This document shows positions 35,961 to 46,739 of a stretch of 64,000 nt of DNA, in pieces; position 1 is the stretch's first letter, and every line of letters starts with the position of its first letter. Made by a program: the position numbers and the translations under genes. The stretch spans positions 558,001 through 622,000 of the forward strand of contig JAJHZJ010000601.1 in assembly GCA_023548195.1 (NCBI GenBank), given 5' to 3'. The notes under the pieces are model-generated. The model saw only the letters and a program-made list of their open reading frames with translations. It was not told the DNA's origin and did not search any database. This DNA is from Bettongia penicillata ogilbyi (Eukaryota; Chordata; Mammalia; Diprotodontia; Potoroidae).

Positions 35961-35977
35961 TCAAGACTTCACAGCAA
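35961..35977. repeat. Target-site duplication, left copy, of the L1-leader insertion
   Basis: The 17-mer 'tcaagacttcacagcaa' recurs exactly at 36918-36934. In the uninterrupted retrocopy it lies within the C1orf43 codons for the 'RFAVKS' region. Confidence 0.93.
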
Positions 35978-36917
35978 CGGAGCCAAGATGGTGGAGTGAG
36001 AGCAACAACTCACCTAAGCTCTTGGACAAACTCCTCCAGGTACCTCTGAAAGGAGTGTCTGACCAAATTTTGGAGGTGCGGAATCCAGTGGGAGACAGAC
36101 GGTGATGGATTCGGAGCTCAGGTTGTACTGGAAGGTCCACGGGAAGGATCTGTTTTGCGGGGATGAGCCCACAGCGCACAGTACAGCACGGCCAGCACAG
36201 TGGAGCAGAAGAGACCCGAGAAACCTGAGGGGTGGGCGGAACCAAAGGAGCAGCACCCAGGGCGGGAGACAAGCCAACCGGGTCAGTGAGAGCCGCCTAG
36301 CGCCAAATATCAGCGCAGCAGCTCCTGAGACCTTCACCCCGAAGATCAAACTTCGGTAAATCACCTACTTGAATTTCCAGGAGCCAGGATGGCAGAGTGA
36401 TCAGTAAATGCTCTCTCCTCACCCCTTGATGACCGTGAAAGAACCATAAAATATTTCCCCAGAAAAATCCCAGATCAGCAGAAATAGGAGACCAATAGTC
36501 TCATAACACCTGAGATGAGGAAAATAGCTAAGAGGGATTCCTCCTACTGTGGCAGAGGCAAACCGGAAGGTCAGAGGATTCAGGGCAGAGAAAACTTGTA
36601 CTAGGACCCAGGAAAGCCTCATTGGCAGGAGAGGAGCCCCAGTAGGGGTGAGAACACGTATTAGCATCTCAGCTGTCCAGGGGAATCAGAAAGACAGTAG
36701 GGCAGCTGGGATTACCAGCTCCTGAGCTTGCCTTTGCCTTAGTTCAGCTGACGTGATCTCCTGTGACCAGACCACCCCTCCCCCACACTTAACAAGCTAA
36801 ACCCAGGGCTGATCAGGGAAACACCAAACAAAAACCTGCTTTTAGCTTTTTCACACATCAGCTCAGCAAAAAGTTCTCTAGGTTCTGACTGAAAGAACTA
36901 GAAGCCACAATAGTCAA
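35978..36917 (+). mobile_element. L1 5'-leader-only insertion (no 3' end, no poly(A))
   Basis: Starts 'cggagccaagatggtggagtg', the marsupial L1 5' end. A second, weaker monomer-like start occurs at 36383 ('ggagccaggatggcagagtg'). It carries leader-type GC-rich sequence but no ORF1, ORF2, 3' UTR or A-tail. It stops abruptly at the downstream 17-bp duplication, so the duplication brackets a 5'-leader fragment. Confidence 0.8.
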
Positions 36918-36934
36918 TCAAGACTTCACAGCAA
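36918..36934. repeat. Target-site duplication, right copy, of the L1-leader insertion
   Basis: Exact repeat of 35961-35977. Confidence 0.93.
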
Positions 36935-37186
36935 AACGCATGATCTACTTCTTCACAAAAATGAACAGCAACACAAATACCAAGCTCCTATAGGCCATCA
37001 CGAGCACAAAGTTCACCCCCGACATCCAGTTACTGAATGTCATGACCTCCTTCCAGCTTCGTTAACTTGGGTTCTGTAGTAGTGACAGCCCTAGTGTTCT
37101 TTGGTGCTGCTTTGCTATTTCCTTATGGGGGAAGCCAAAGCCAAATCCAAAGAAAACATGATGGCCAGGAGAGTGCAGGGAACCTC

Positions 37187-37203
37187 TAGTTTTGTTTCTT
37201 TTC
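37187..37203 (-). repeat. Target-site duplication, 5' copy, of the C1orf43 retrocopy
   Basis: Pairs with 34647-34662. Confidence 0.6.
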
Positions 37204-37479
37204 AATCATGAATTAACTGTATTTTCCTTCTGTGTTTGTTTGCAGAGAAAAAGATTTAAGGAGGATGTGATACCTTTCTTCCAATATTGGAAAGGCTATC
37301 AAGGGAAAAAGGGTTTAAACTTGATCTTATTATTTCTCTCTTCATGGATATGGCAGAGCTCTCTAGTGCTAATCACTTTCTTGGCATTCACTTCCTTTCA
37401 CATACTCTCTTTCGAACTGTTCCCTGATTTTTACATTTCATCTCTTATATTGTTGTACTAGTTTTCTGCTTTTGACAAG

Positions 37480-37790
37480 GACACACCTACTAATTTAGTT
37501 TCTCAGGAACCCTAGCTTTCTTGAAGGCTCATCTAAAATGCAGTCCTGAGGTGAAGCCCTTTTTGATTCCCCTGGTAGTTAGTGTCATCTCCTTCCTCAA
37601 GTTTATCTTGTTTTTCTGTGTACATGTTTTATCTTCTCATTCCCCCGGTAGAATATGTCTTTTTTAGGTATCAACTAATTTATTTTTGTTTTTCTATCCC
37701 TGGGGCATATTGCAATGCTTTGGATATAGCTGATGTCTGATAAATATTGTTCAACTGAAATGAGTCAAAATCGTGTTTTCTCTTTGACAT
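37480..37790 (+). repeat. L2-type LINE 3' end
   Basis: 'tgaagccctttttgattcccctggtagttagtg', 'ctgtgtacatgtt', 'cccggtagaatatg' and 'tgataaatattgttcaactga' trace the standard therian L2-type 3' end. A second scrap lies at 38415-38530. The text between (37800-38410) is unassigned. Confidence 0.65.
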
Positions 37791-38414
37791 GTAAGGAATA
37801 GAAATAGCAATCATCGGTTATACAATGTATAATAAGATTTTTGCCTAAGTATAGATTTGGCGATTTTCAAAACAAAGATCCAGGTCTGCCTGCCTGGATT
37901 CAGCAATGGCAAGAAGATACTGTCTAAGACCCTGGAAATATGTACCTGATGTGAACATGTTTCTGGGTACAGTCTTTCCTGTTGTGCTGGCCACAAGGAA
38001 ACAAGCCGTGGACTGTTACATTATATGCTCCCATTTTCTTCTCCAAGGTGTTTTGTTTGCTTTGGGCATGCTTAGGTCCAAGAATGAGGGCGTCTGGTTT
38101 CCAGCAAGAGCTGTGTCTTAACTGATGTATTTTTCACAGAAAAGGAAGGATAGGATTATTCTAAGATAATTATCTTGAAACTCTGCCACCTCCCCTATGA
38201 ACATCTTGAGAGACAGAGATTTAAGCCAGCAAAACTGGCTTAAGTAAAGCCATGCCTCCCATGGAGAGTGTCCAAAAAGGAACTAAGGAAGGAATTACAG
38301 ATCTGCGAATTCCTTGATATACTTGAGGGAAGAGGAGGTCAATATTTAATTAAAAGCTTTTGATATGGAATATGTTGATGTGTGGGAGTATCACAGAGTT
38401 TTTCTGAGACAGAA

Positions 38415-38530
38415 AATCCCCAGTTAGAATATAAGCTTCTTGAAGGCAAGAATTCTTTGACTTGTGTCTTTTTTTATTCAATGGCTAGCTTGGCAATTAG
38501 TATACACTTAATAAATGCTTGATGGATATT
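38415..38530 (+). repeat. Ancient LINE 3'-end fragment
   Basis: 'agaatataagcttcttgaaggcaag' and 'acacttaataaatgcttgatgg' match the same 3' end family. Confidence 0.6.
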
Positions 38531-38716
38531 GATATTGGAAATGCCCATGCTGGGGAATTAGGAGAAGTGACTGATGTAGATGATTTCCAAAGTCCCTTCT
38601 ACCTTGAGCACTCCACAATTTTATGCCATTTCCTTTCATTAAAGTGATTTCACCAAATAGTGTTCCAATTAAGGAGACTAACAAAATATTACATTTCCTT
38701 AAGTCAATATCTAAGT

Positions 38717-39658
38717 TTACTCGAAGCCATGATTTCTGTTTCTTAAGGCCTTATTCAGTGCATTCTTCACTTCTTTGTTTCTCAAACTGTAGATTAAGGG
38801 ATTTAACATGGGGATAATCACTGTATAAAAGACTGAGGCCATCTTATCTGAATCAAGGGAATGGTTTGAACTGGGTTGTAAGTACATAAATATCAAAGTC
38901 CCATAAAAAATGGTGACAGCTACCATATGTGAGCCACAGGTAGAGAAAGCTTTGCGCCTACCTTCAGGTGACTGCATTTTTAGAATCGCAGAGATAATAT
39001 ACATGTAGGAGACAAAGACAACCAAAAAAGAAGCAATAAGCATGATTCCTGCACAGATAAAGATCCATATTTGTTTGGAGTGGGTGTCAGAGCAGGACAG
39101 CCTCAAGAGAGGCATGTCATCACAATAGAAATGGTTGATAATGTTAGAACCACAGTAGGAGAGGCGGAATGTAAGGATAACATGGTAGAGTGCAACAAGA
39201 AAGCTATAGATATAAGGAATGGCTACAAGTTGAATACAGATTTTAGGAGACATTAGAACCTTATAAAGCAAAGGGTTACAAATTGCCACATAGCGATCAT
39301 AAGCCATGGAAGCTAGCAACAAGCATTCTGCATCCATGAAAGCGATGAAGCATCCTAGTTGAATAGCACATGCATGGAAAGAAATACTATTTTTCTCATA
39401 CAAAAAATTTCCCAGCATTTTGGGAGTAATGGAAGAAGAATAACAGAAATCAACGAAAGCAAGGTGACTTAGAAAGAAATACATTGGAGTTTTTAATCCT
39501 GAGTCCATTCTGATGACTATGATGAGGCCCAGATTGCACACCATTGTGAACACATAGATGAACAAGAACACCATGAAGAGGGGTATCTTCAACTCCTGCT
39601 TGTCAGTGATTCCCAAGAGAATGAACTCAGTCACCTGGGTAAAATTAATCTCAGCCAT
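38717..39658 (-). CDS. OR8U: Olfactory receptor, OR8U-like (copy 2), intact
   Basis: Odorant-binding seven-transmembrane receptor, 313 residues, single exon, no breaks. It starts with the same [13 protein letters not shown]-terminus as copy 1, with a glycosylation site at N5. [26 protein letters not shown] and [16 protein letters not shown] are all in place, as are the extracellular cysteines. The TM1 Gly-Asn motif is changed: residue 41 is Cys (MVCNLGL). Other differences from copy 1 cluster in TM3 (MDAE for MTAE), TM4 and TM5, the regions that form the odorant pocket in the family, so the ligand range may differ. The C-terminus is short (NHGFE). Confidence 0.95.
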   Translation of the reverse strand: MAEINFTQVTEFILLGITDKQELKIPLFMVFLFIYVFTMVCNLGLIIVIRMDSGLKTPMYFFLSHLAFVDFCYSSSITPKMLGNFLYEKNSISFHACAIQLGCFIAFMDAECLLLASMAYDRYVAICNPLLYKVLMSPKICIQLVAIPYIYSFLVALYHVILTFRLSYCGSNIINHFYCDDMPLLRLSCSDTHSKQIWIFICAGIMLIASFLVVFVSYMYIISAILKMQSPEGRRKAFSTCGSHMVAVTIFYGTLIFMYLQPSSNHSLDSDKMASVFYTVIIPMLNPLIYSLRNKEVKNALNKALRNRNHGFE

Positions 39659-39667
39659 TTAATCCAT
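39659..39667 (-). promoter_or_regulatory. Two-codon upstream ORF abutting the OR start
   Basis: Minus strand ATG GAT TAA ATG GCT. The arrangement matches copy 1, but the second codon differs, so the stop and both ATGs are the conserved parts. Confidence 0.7.
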
Positions 39668-39705
39668 CTTGGAAGTTGGCCAAGAGAAAAACAAAGATGG
39701 GAGAT
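39668..39705 (-). promoter_or_regulatory. Predicted 3' splice site of the OR coding exon
   Basis: Minus strand 'ctttgtttttctcttggcc' leads to 'aacttccaag', with the AG at 39668-39669 next to the upstream ATG. This is the same layout as in copy 1. Confidence 0.55.
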
Positions 39706-40084
39706 AAGTTTGTTCCTGGCTTTTCTCCTGGCTTTTAAATCACACTTTTCATCATCGTCATTGTCAGACAGCTAGCACACAGTAAAAATAAAATAAAACT
39801 TGGCGTGATTACCAACTACTGCACTTATAATGGTCCTGTGGAAGAAGCTGTGCAAATATTAGTACACTATCTTATTGTTCTAGAAAATCAAGAAACGGTT
39901 TGACATCCAAAATAATCCCATTAATTAATGTTCAGACTTTGGTTTGAATTTCTTGTACACTTATTCCACACTATCTTACTGTCCATGAAAAGAAATTTCA
40001 TCTCTGTTTTGGTAGTAAAGGCTTAGATTTTAACTGTCTTTCTTGTTTTTGCATTCAAATAAACATTTCTTTATCACCTACTTT

Positions 40085-40380
40085 GTGAGAAGCAACATGG
40101 TTTGGTGGATTGAATGCTAGTCTCTAAGTCAAAAGATCTGGATTCTAATCGTGCTCCATTCATGGACTGGCTCTTTGACCCTGGGCACAATTTATCGGTC
40201 TTCAGGACAACTCTCACATTATATATTTCAGAGTAGTTCCACATTACTGGGCTGTATATATGCGTGTATATATTGTATACACTTTGTATGCTTTTGTCTA
40301 TCTATATGTATGAATGTATCTATGTGTGATATGTATGTGTGCACATAAATACATTCATACACACATAATACATAACATGA
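40085..40380 (+). repeat. MIR-like SINE followed by a TG/TA repeat
   Basis: 'gcaacatggtttggtggattgaatg' to 'tctaatcgtgctcc' is MIR-like up to about 40200. A TATG/TGTA simple-repeat tract follows at 40255-40380. Confidence 0.6.
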
Positions 40381-40689
40381 TTACACATACTAGGTGTTGA
40401 GAATACAAAAGTAAAATTGAAAATAACCCCTGTTCTGAAGGAGTTTGCATTTTATCTTGAAGAATTTAAAATATTTAGAAACGCACAACACTTTCCAATC
40501 TCCAACTTGAAGGTCTAATACCTTGTGGGTAATCAACGCTATGTCTTTGAAAGTATTCTGTGAGTCCCCATTTTTAAAGAATAAATTATGAATCCCCACT
40601 GGTGTGTTTCCTTTGACTAAAATCAGGGAGAGAAGACAATTAGCTCAAAGCAAATGATTTACTGACAGCAGAGTGAGAAGGGAAATAAT

Positions 40690-40870
40690 GTGGTATATGG
40701 TGAAGAGAATGAAGAAACTTGGAATCTAAAGAACTTGGTTCAAATCCCAACTATTCCAGTTATTACTTAGTAAACTAGGTCTCTAGGCATTAGTTTTCCC
40801 ATTCGTAGAGTGAGGGAGCTGCACTGACATTTGAGGTTCTTTTAGTGACTTAATCTGACTTATAAAGATA
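40690..40870 (+). repeat. MIR/CORE-SINE
   Basis: 'gtggtatatggtgaagagaatg', 'ttggttcaaatcccaact' and 'gcattagttttccc' give the MIR order. Confidence 0.65.
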
Positions 40871-40889
40871 AATAAAGTTCAGGAGGTTC

Positions 40890-41045
40890 CAAAAGTCTTT
40901 TGTTGTTGTTCAGTCATGTCTGACCATAGTACTCCAGGCCCTTTCATTCTCCACTATCTCTCCAAGTTGGTCTAAATTCATGTCCATTGTTTTCATGGTA
41001 CTATCTATCTGTCCATCACATCCTCTGCTATCCCCTTTTCCTTTT
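40890..41045 (+). repeat. tRNA-type SINE 5' part
   Basis: 'ttgttgttgttcagtcatgtctgacc' followed by 'ctccactatctctccaagt' and 'ttcatggtactatctat' is a marsupial SINE opening. The region 41045-42700 holds no gene. Old therian repeat text lies near 41320-41600. Confidence 0.6.
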
Positions 41046-41437
41046 CAATCTACTCTCACTATTTTTAGAGTAATTTTAAGTCTTAATATCTTAAAACAAA
41101 CACTAAGACTTTTGGAATCCCCTATATAATTTGAGGTAAGGCAGAAGACGGATAGAGAATCATGACTGGAGGTGATACTCAGCTTATCCTTTAAGAAAAC
41201 TAAGGTGAGAATAGATGTAGGATTGAAATTGCTGATTAAGAGCATCAAGAAATCAAATCATTGTAGCTCATACATAAAATGTGTACAAATAAGAAATGTG
41301 GCATAAGTATACACAAAGCTGAAGCCAGACTGATGAAGCTTTAAATTCCAATGTGAGGCATATCTTTGAGGTATTAGGGAGTCACTAAAAATCACTGATT
41401 AGACAAATAATATCATGAGATGATTTTGTCAATTTCT

Positions 41438-41505
41438 TGAAGAATGAGTTGGAACAGAAAAGATTGGAAGTTGAAGAACGAGTTGGAACAGAAAAGATTG
41501 GAAGT
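41438..41505 (+). repeat. 34-bp tandem duplication
   Basis: Two adjacent 34-bp units (41438-41471 and 41472-41505) sharing 'gagttggaacagaaaag' differ at one base. Confidence 0.9.
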
Positions 41506-42709
41506 AAGAAATGCAGTTAGGAGACCTGGAATACAATGAGAAGATACGAGTCCAATTAGGAGGCTATGGATTTAGTCCAAGCAACAGGTGAGAAGTTCAC
41601 CTAGTTTTGAAATAACAATTTGAGTTTACTGTATGGAATACTTTTCTTATTTTGAATTTTTCAAGTATTATTAGTCAGTAAGCATTTAATAGGTGCTTAC
41701 ACCTATAACCTGTGTTTTTCTTCTTTTTAATTGCTTGTATGATAAATTGAGAACCAAGAACAAAGTTGACTTTTAGTAACCTTATCATAATGGCCAATCA
41801 TTTACATATATAATGATATCAAAATGACCTCTCCCCTTTGATTTCTGAGCTTTAATAAACCTAAGTCCAAGCATAGCCTTAGTAAATGTAACCCATCCTG
41901 TTTAGGAACCACAGAGCAGTTAAAATTAGGTTATTGAATTGACTTTGTCATTTCCCTTAAATTACTGACCATTTCAGTGAGGGAAAAGTGAGGTTGTGCA
42001 ATATATAAATCAAGCAACAGTTTGGCAGTATTTTTTTCCTGCTTTTCAAACAATTATTTTAGTATTCTGTACATGATCTAAACTCACAGGATTCCATACT
42101 TTAGATGTATAGACAAACTGTAACTTGAATTTATTAATGATGCTTAGGTAATGAAATGAGTCAGAGGAAATAATAGAATGATTTCTGAGAAAAAAATCAA
42201 GTCATCTAGCTTGGTACTTACTTTAAAAGGAATGAAGCATTTTCATTTAGCAATTGTGATATCTTCTACTTATGGGTACAGGTTCATTTTAAATTATATC
42301 TGAAAATGAGAATTGAGATTTTTTATAATTGCTTATCTGGAATATGAGATCTTACATAATACTTCATGATCATTATACTAATGGTAAAAAGGTAGGGAAA
42401 TCCCCTTCTGATTGCTGAACATCTGCCATCAAAAAAATGACTAGTTGCTTACGTCTCCACCTTCCTCATACAAAGGGAATCCCAATCTGTTCCAAGAAAG
42501 ATCCTAAGAAAAATCGAGAAGCTCTTAAAGAATGTAGCCATCACCTCTTCCCTACTCCCACTACTTTCCCAACTTCATCCCAGAATCCACCACCCCACTT
42601 AAGCTTAGCCCAGCTGACCCAGGTTGACTCCATTGTGATATTAATACAAAGTAAGGCCTTGGCTTTTTAAACCTCAAGAACGATAGTATTTCTGTTACTG
42701 TGTCGCCCT

Positions 42710-43050
42710 AGTTCTGGTTCCCACCACTACTTAGAGTTAAAGTGATATAGATTCTAAGCTACTAAAGATGTTAAAGTAAACTGGAATATTTTGTCTTACC
42801 TGGGATGAGTAAGAAGCTAGATCCTCATAATCCATAGAATAGCATTTGAGAACAAGGTTTTATTGATGATTGTGTCCCAAAGGAATCTCACCTTCAACTA
42901 GTCCTGATGCATAACTCAGGCAGGTGTTGACAGAGAAATTAAATGCAAACATGGGGAATATTAAGCAAACTGAATTTTAATTGAGGAGCTGCCCTGGGGT
43001 GTTGTAGCAATGGAAAATCTAAGCCTGCTTCTCATATAGTGAGTGATGTG
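42710..43050 (-). promoter_or_regulatory. Upstream segment shared with OR copy 1 (candidate OR promoter)
   Basis: Aligns with 26520-26850. The exact shared core 'ttaattgaggagctg' is at 42977-42991, and 'gtcccaaagga' is also shared. It lies 3.1-3.4 kb upstream of copy 2. See the partner entry for the inference and its alternative. Confidence 0.4.
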
Positions 43051-43720
43051 GCAAAAAATTATTTTTTGAAGCAAATACTGTTTTTGGAACATTTTCAATT
43101 ATTAGTAATAGTGCAATATGCTGATATTAATACAGTCATGATTACTCTCTCCTTTCATGGTTTTCTTGCATAAGTCCAAGATCCACTGTGTAAGGGATGA
43201 CTGAATTTTCTTTCCACAGAAATTGTGTGAGACATGATTTGAATTCATACTGGTGACTAAGGGATAAAACTGCTTATGGTGGAAAAGGCAGGGAGGGAGG
43301 AGCATTGAGGGATGTTGGACACCTGATAATCAGAATATCTAAAATCAAAGATGGCCTTTATCCTGTGTATCAAAAGCTATTGGACCAGATGTGGTTTACA
43401 AAGGATGAAGTCCATTGACCCAAACACTGTCTTAGATAATGGGACTCTTATTATGGATATCCTGTGTAGGTTTTTCAAGCACAAATTTTGTCAATTCTCT
43501 TAGAAATTGAGGAAATTCCTTTTTCATGCTGTGGATGATGTGGAAAACCTGGAAGAAGACTCAAAGCATTTTGTAGATTACACTTTCCTGTATTTAAGTA
43601 ATATGAGAATGAAAAGGAATTGAATGTGGAAATGAGAGAAGGAACCTAGAGCATAGATCCACTTTTGAGGGAGGGTTTGGAGGGGTAGTTATTTTCTGTG
43701 AACCCTGACCTGACCAATTA

Positions 43721-44305
43721 TAATGCCAATGTGATACTTACAGTAGCCATCTTTGTGCATGTGTATTTCCAGGGTAAATTTGAAAAATATAAACTCTCTT
43801 CCTGAACGATGAAACCCAGACTCAAACCCAGATCCAAACATCAGAAAGTCAAATTCATCATAGTGACAAAGAAATCTGTACACATTATCAATGCAGGGAT
43901 CAAGCCTTTCCTCTGTCCAGCCTCCCCACAATCAAATTCCCTTAGGCAAAATCACTCCCTCTCTCACTCATTTTAGCTACTTTGCTCAGCTCTGCCTCAC
44001 TCTTCCTGCACCACTCATTTGGCAAGCTCCTCCCACCATGGACTTCATATAACTCAAGTTGTTGTATGGGCCAAAGCTCAAAGTAGGTCACATAGGCCTA
44101 TTGAGGGGGAGGAAAGATCTTCAAATTCCATTAACATTACATTCATCTCCAAGAACTTTCATGTCCATTAATAGGTCAATAGGAGTTTATGAGTAATTGG
44201 TATTCACATAACTTCATAACAATATAGCAAGGATCACAGAAATAGCAGAAAATAAGCATAAAAGCAATATCTTAGAGTGGGGGTGTGAGCACAAGCACTA
44301 CATCA
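43721..44305 (-). mobile_element. 3' LTR of the ERV-L-type provirus
   Basis: In proviral orientation it starts TGATGTAGTG next to a purine tract and ends at about 43721. Its U5/R side matches 49079 onward ('gtgatac', 'tttccagggtaaatt', 'aaatataaactctcttcct'). The two LTRs differ at many sites, so the insertion is old. Confidence 0.8.
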
Positions 44306-44320
44306 GTCCCCCCTCAAAGG
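44306..44320 (-). other. Polypurine tract of the provirus
   Basis: Minus strand 'tttgagggggga' directly before the 3' LTR, the plus-strand priming site of a retrovirus. Confidence 0.65.
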
Positions 44321-44639
44321 AATGGGACTCGAAATCCATTGGAGTAAGGAGTTAAGGTCTCTTCTTCTATAATTATTTCCTGCTGAGATTGGATGTAGAG
44401 TTGTCTCTGCCTTGAAAGGTCACATTTGAAGAGTAATTCTTTGGTCAGTATCTAGAGCTTGATCGATGCCAGATCCAGAGATAATGTATCATAGACAGTA
44501 TCTGGAGCTTGGTCAATGCACAATTTGGTAATCATCTTCTCCTGAATAAACAACAGTTATGGTATTATCTTTCCCATATCCTGTAATCTCTGCAACCTTT
44601 GAAACATTGTCTGGCTTTAAGTTTACCCATACTTTAGCT

Positions 44640-45050
44640 CCCAATTTCATTTTATCAGTAGAACCAAACCCTTCAGTTCCTCTGATAGGTATGTGGAAGG
44701 AGGATCAGTTTTAACAAAGGGTATTGTTTCACAAGGAATAATAATCACTTGAACTATTCTTTCATTTTTACACAACTGTATAAGTTCTTCACCTAAATCT
44801 TGGAATACTGCAATTATTTCTCCTTGATAATTAGAATCTATTACTCCAGCCAACACATGTATTCTTGAGCTGCTAATCCTGATTTAGGTAATGGGCATCC
44901 AAAATTGTTTTTAGAGATTCTCACACATATTCCAGTAGAAATTTTTCTTATTTCTTTTCTATCCAACCAAAAGTCCTCTAAACAAGGTAAATCAAATCCT
45001 GCTGAACCAGGGGTTGCTGTACACAGAGATGTGACATTTTGTCTTACAGT
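44640..45050 (-). pseudogene. Proviral dUTPase domain (broken)
   Basis: Encodes recognisable dUTPase motifs in order on the minus strand: 'GSAGFDL' (near 45000), 'SGLA' (near 44870), 'AGVIDSNYQGEI' (near 44850) and 'NERIVQVIIIP' (near 44760). A break separates the first half from the rest. The domain lies downstream of integrase, the position known for the ERV-L class, not the position used by lentiviruses or betaretroviruses. Confidence 0.85.
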
Positions 45051-45828
45051 CTAGGACTCAATATATGAGATCTCATGTGTTTGTTGTTTTCTAATTTTCA
45101 GATTTGGGTTCTTCATTTTGACTAGAGGTATAATTTCTCCCAAAGGTCTTTTATTCAAATTAAGCAAAGCAGTGAACAAATTATCTTTCCAATGCTGATA
45201 AGAATTACTAGAACTTAACTCTCTTAACTGTTCTTTCAATAATGTATTCATTCTTTCCATTAACCCAGATGTTTGTGGATAATATACAATATGACATCTA
45301 TTCTACGTTATTTAATATGCAACATCTCTTCACTTAATTATCTTTGAAATGATAATTGTCGTCATTTTTAATCTGCATTGCGGTTCCATGATACAGACTT
45401 ATGGTATATAGAGTTTTACAAATATTTTTCTGGGTTGCTTTCTTATACTGACAAGTCACTAGTACACTCGAGTAAGTGTCAACATATGTACACATAAATT
45501 TGCATCCTTTGTCTTGGGTTAGGGATCCAATATAATCTATTTGTCAAATCTGGGCTGGGACTTTTCTCCTTGCTATCTCTCCAGTTATTGCCTGAGGAAC
45601 AGTTTTTTCTTTTTCCAGTTGACATATATGATGTTCCTCTGCTATTTGTTTTAGTAAGGAGAGATACTAATACCTCGATATTATGCCCCCTGGTGTGTGA
45701 CCAGGACCAGTAAGTGGCTGGACTTTTGATGGTCCCATTTTGCTAGTACTGGATCATCAATTGGCTTCACAATAGAGAGACTATGTTGAGTAGCATACTT
45801 TGCTAGTCGATCAGAATGTACATTTTAC
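45051..45828 (-). pseudogene. Proviral integrase (broken)
   Basis: The strand-transfer enzyme region. The core end 'SGLMERMNTLLKEQLRELSS' holds the catalytic-type Glu (45270-45210). Upstream text has several stops and shifts. It follows RNase H and precedes dUTPase. Confidence 0.75.
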
Positions 45829-46135
45829 TCATCTTTCTGGCGTGGTGAGGGCCACATGAGCATCTACATGAAAAACTGACAAATTAGTAACAAAAGACAT
45901 GTCCCATATGTCTTCCCATAATTCTTTGCCCCAGACTTGTTTGCCATGGGTTTCCCAATTTTGATTTTTCCACAGGGGCATCCATGTAGCTAACTCATTA
46001 GCTACTGCCCATGAATCAGTGAATATATGGCACTGTCCTCCTTGTTCTCTTTTAATGGCTTGAGGTACTGCCATAAGTTCAGCATATTGACTACTTCCAC
46101 CTATCCCAGTACTTTTCAACGTCTGCCTAGTATAT
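45829..46135 (-). pseudogene. Proviral RNase H (broken)
   Basis: 'SSQYAELMAVPQAI', 'CHIFTDSWAVANELATWMP', 'GKQVWGKELWEDIW' and 'VFHVDAH' contain the Glu, Asp and His-x-x-x-His type signatures of retroviral RNase H. The 'TDSWAVANELA' form resembles ERV-L. Confidence 0.85.
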
Positions 46136-46739
46136 GAGTTGTAGGCTACTGCTTTCCAGTGTCTTCTATGGCCCGAATATTTTGTTGTCCCATCAGTAAA
46201 CCATGTATGTTTCTTTTATTCTAAGAATAAAACATCTTTTTTTTTTATTCTTAAAATAAAAATTCTTAAAATATCTACCATATTCCTAATTTCATTTTAT
46301 CAAAGACTATATCAACTGTTGCTTTGGCTTAAGGAATGTATCATTTTCCTCATTATTCATGTTTTCTACTGATTTATATAAAGCAGAAACTTCCCTTTTG
46401 CTTGTTTTAGATGTTTTGAATGTACACTTTCGTTTTAATTATTCTATCCTCTTCTGCATGTTCAGTTCTATGGGAAGCAGAGTACTTATTACCCAGGTCA
46501 TAATCCAGGTCTTAATATTATTTCAGTCAGTTCAGTCTCTACCAAAGCCCAAAATGCAACTAACAACTGCTTTTCAAAAAGGGGTATATTGAACTCTAGA
46601 TGAAGGGAGTTTCCTAGACCAAAATCCTTAGGGTTCATTTTGACTTTGTTGCTTTTGCCATAAACTCCAGTTTGCATATTCATCTCGTACAGTCAATTGT
46701 AATTCTACTAGGCCACTTTGCATAGGCTTGTATTGCAGC

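Larger units (their letters stand above)
34663..37186 (-). pseudogene. C1orf43: Processed pseudogene of C1orf43, split by an L1-leader insertion
   Basis: The parent is C1orf43/NICE-3, a single-pass membrane protein. On the minus strand the start at 37043 gives 'NWMSGVNFVLVMAY' and the membrane segment 'SLVFVLLFIFVKK', then a stop (Gln to TAG) and 'IMRFAVKS'. Here, at 36918, a 940-bp insertion interrupts it. It resumes at 35977 with 'GSHVPVGHNAP' in another frame, then 'DDARLLQLE', 'YNYLYRMKALDGI', 'NTSTPFKGVQKSLTDTLLDGYETA', 'YQEALSELA' and, after another shift, 'SSQKSKRAKHFLELKSFKDN'. The original stop region lies near 35340. A 3' UTR of about 0.65 kb ends in an A-rich tail at about 34663-34680. 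The lack of introns and the flanking duplications mark a LINE-made retrocopy. Confidence 0.88.

Noticed and set aside
36102..36359. A short plus-strand ORF in GC-rich sequence
   Set aside because: It lies wholly within the L1-leader insertion in the C1orf43 retrocopy.
42437..42670. A proline-rich plus-strand frame of 77 codons
   Set aside because: No family resemblance, no codon bias that I can see, and no flanking gene structure.
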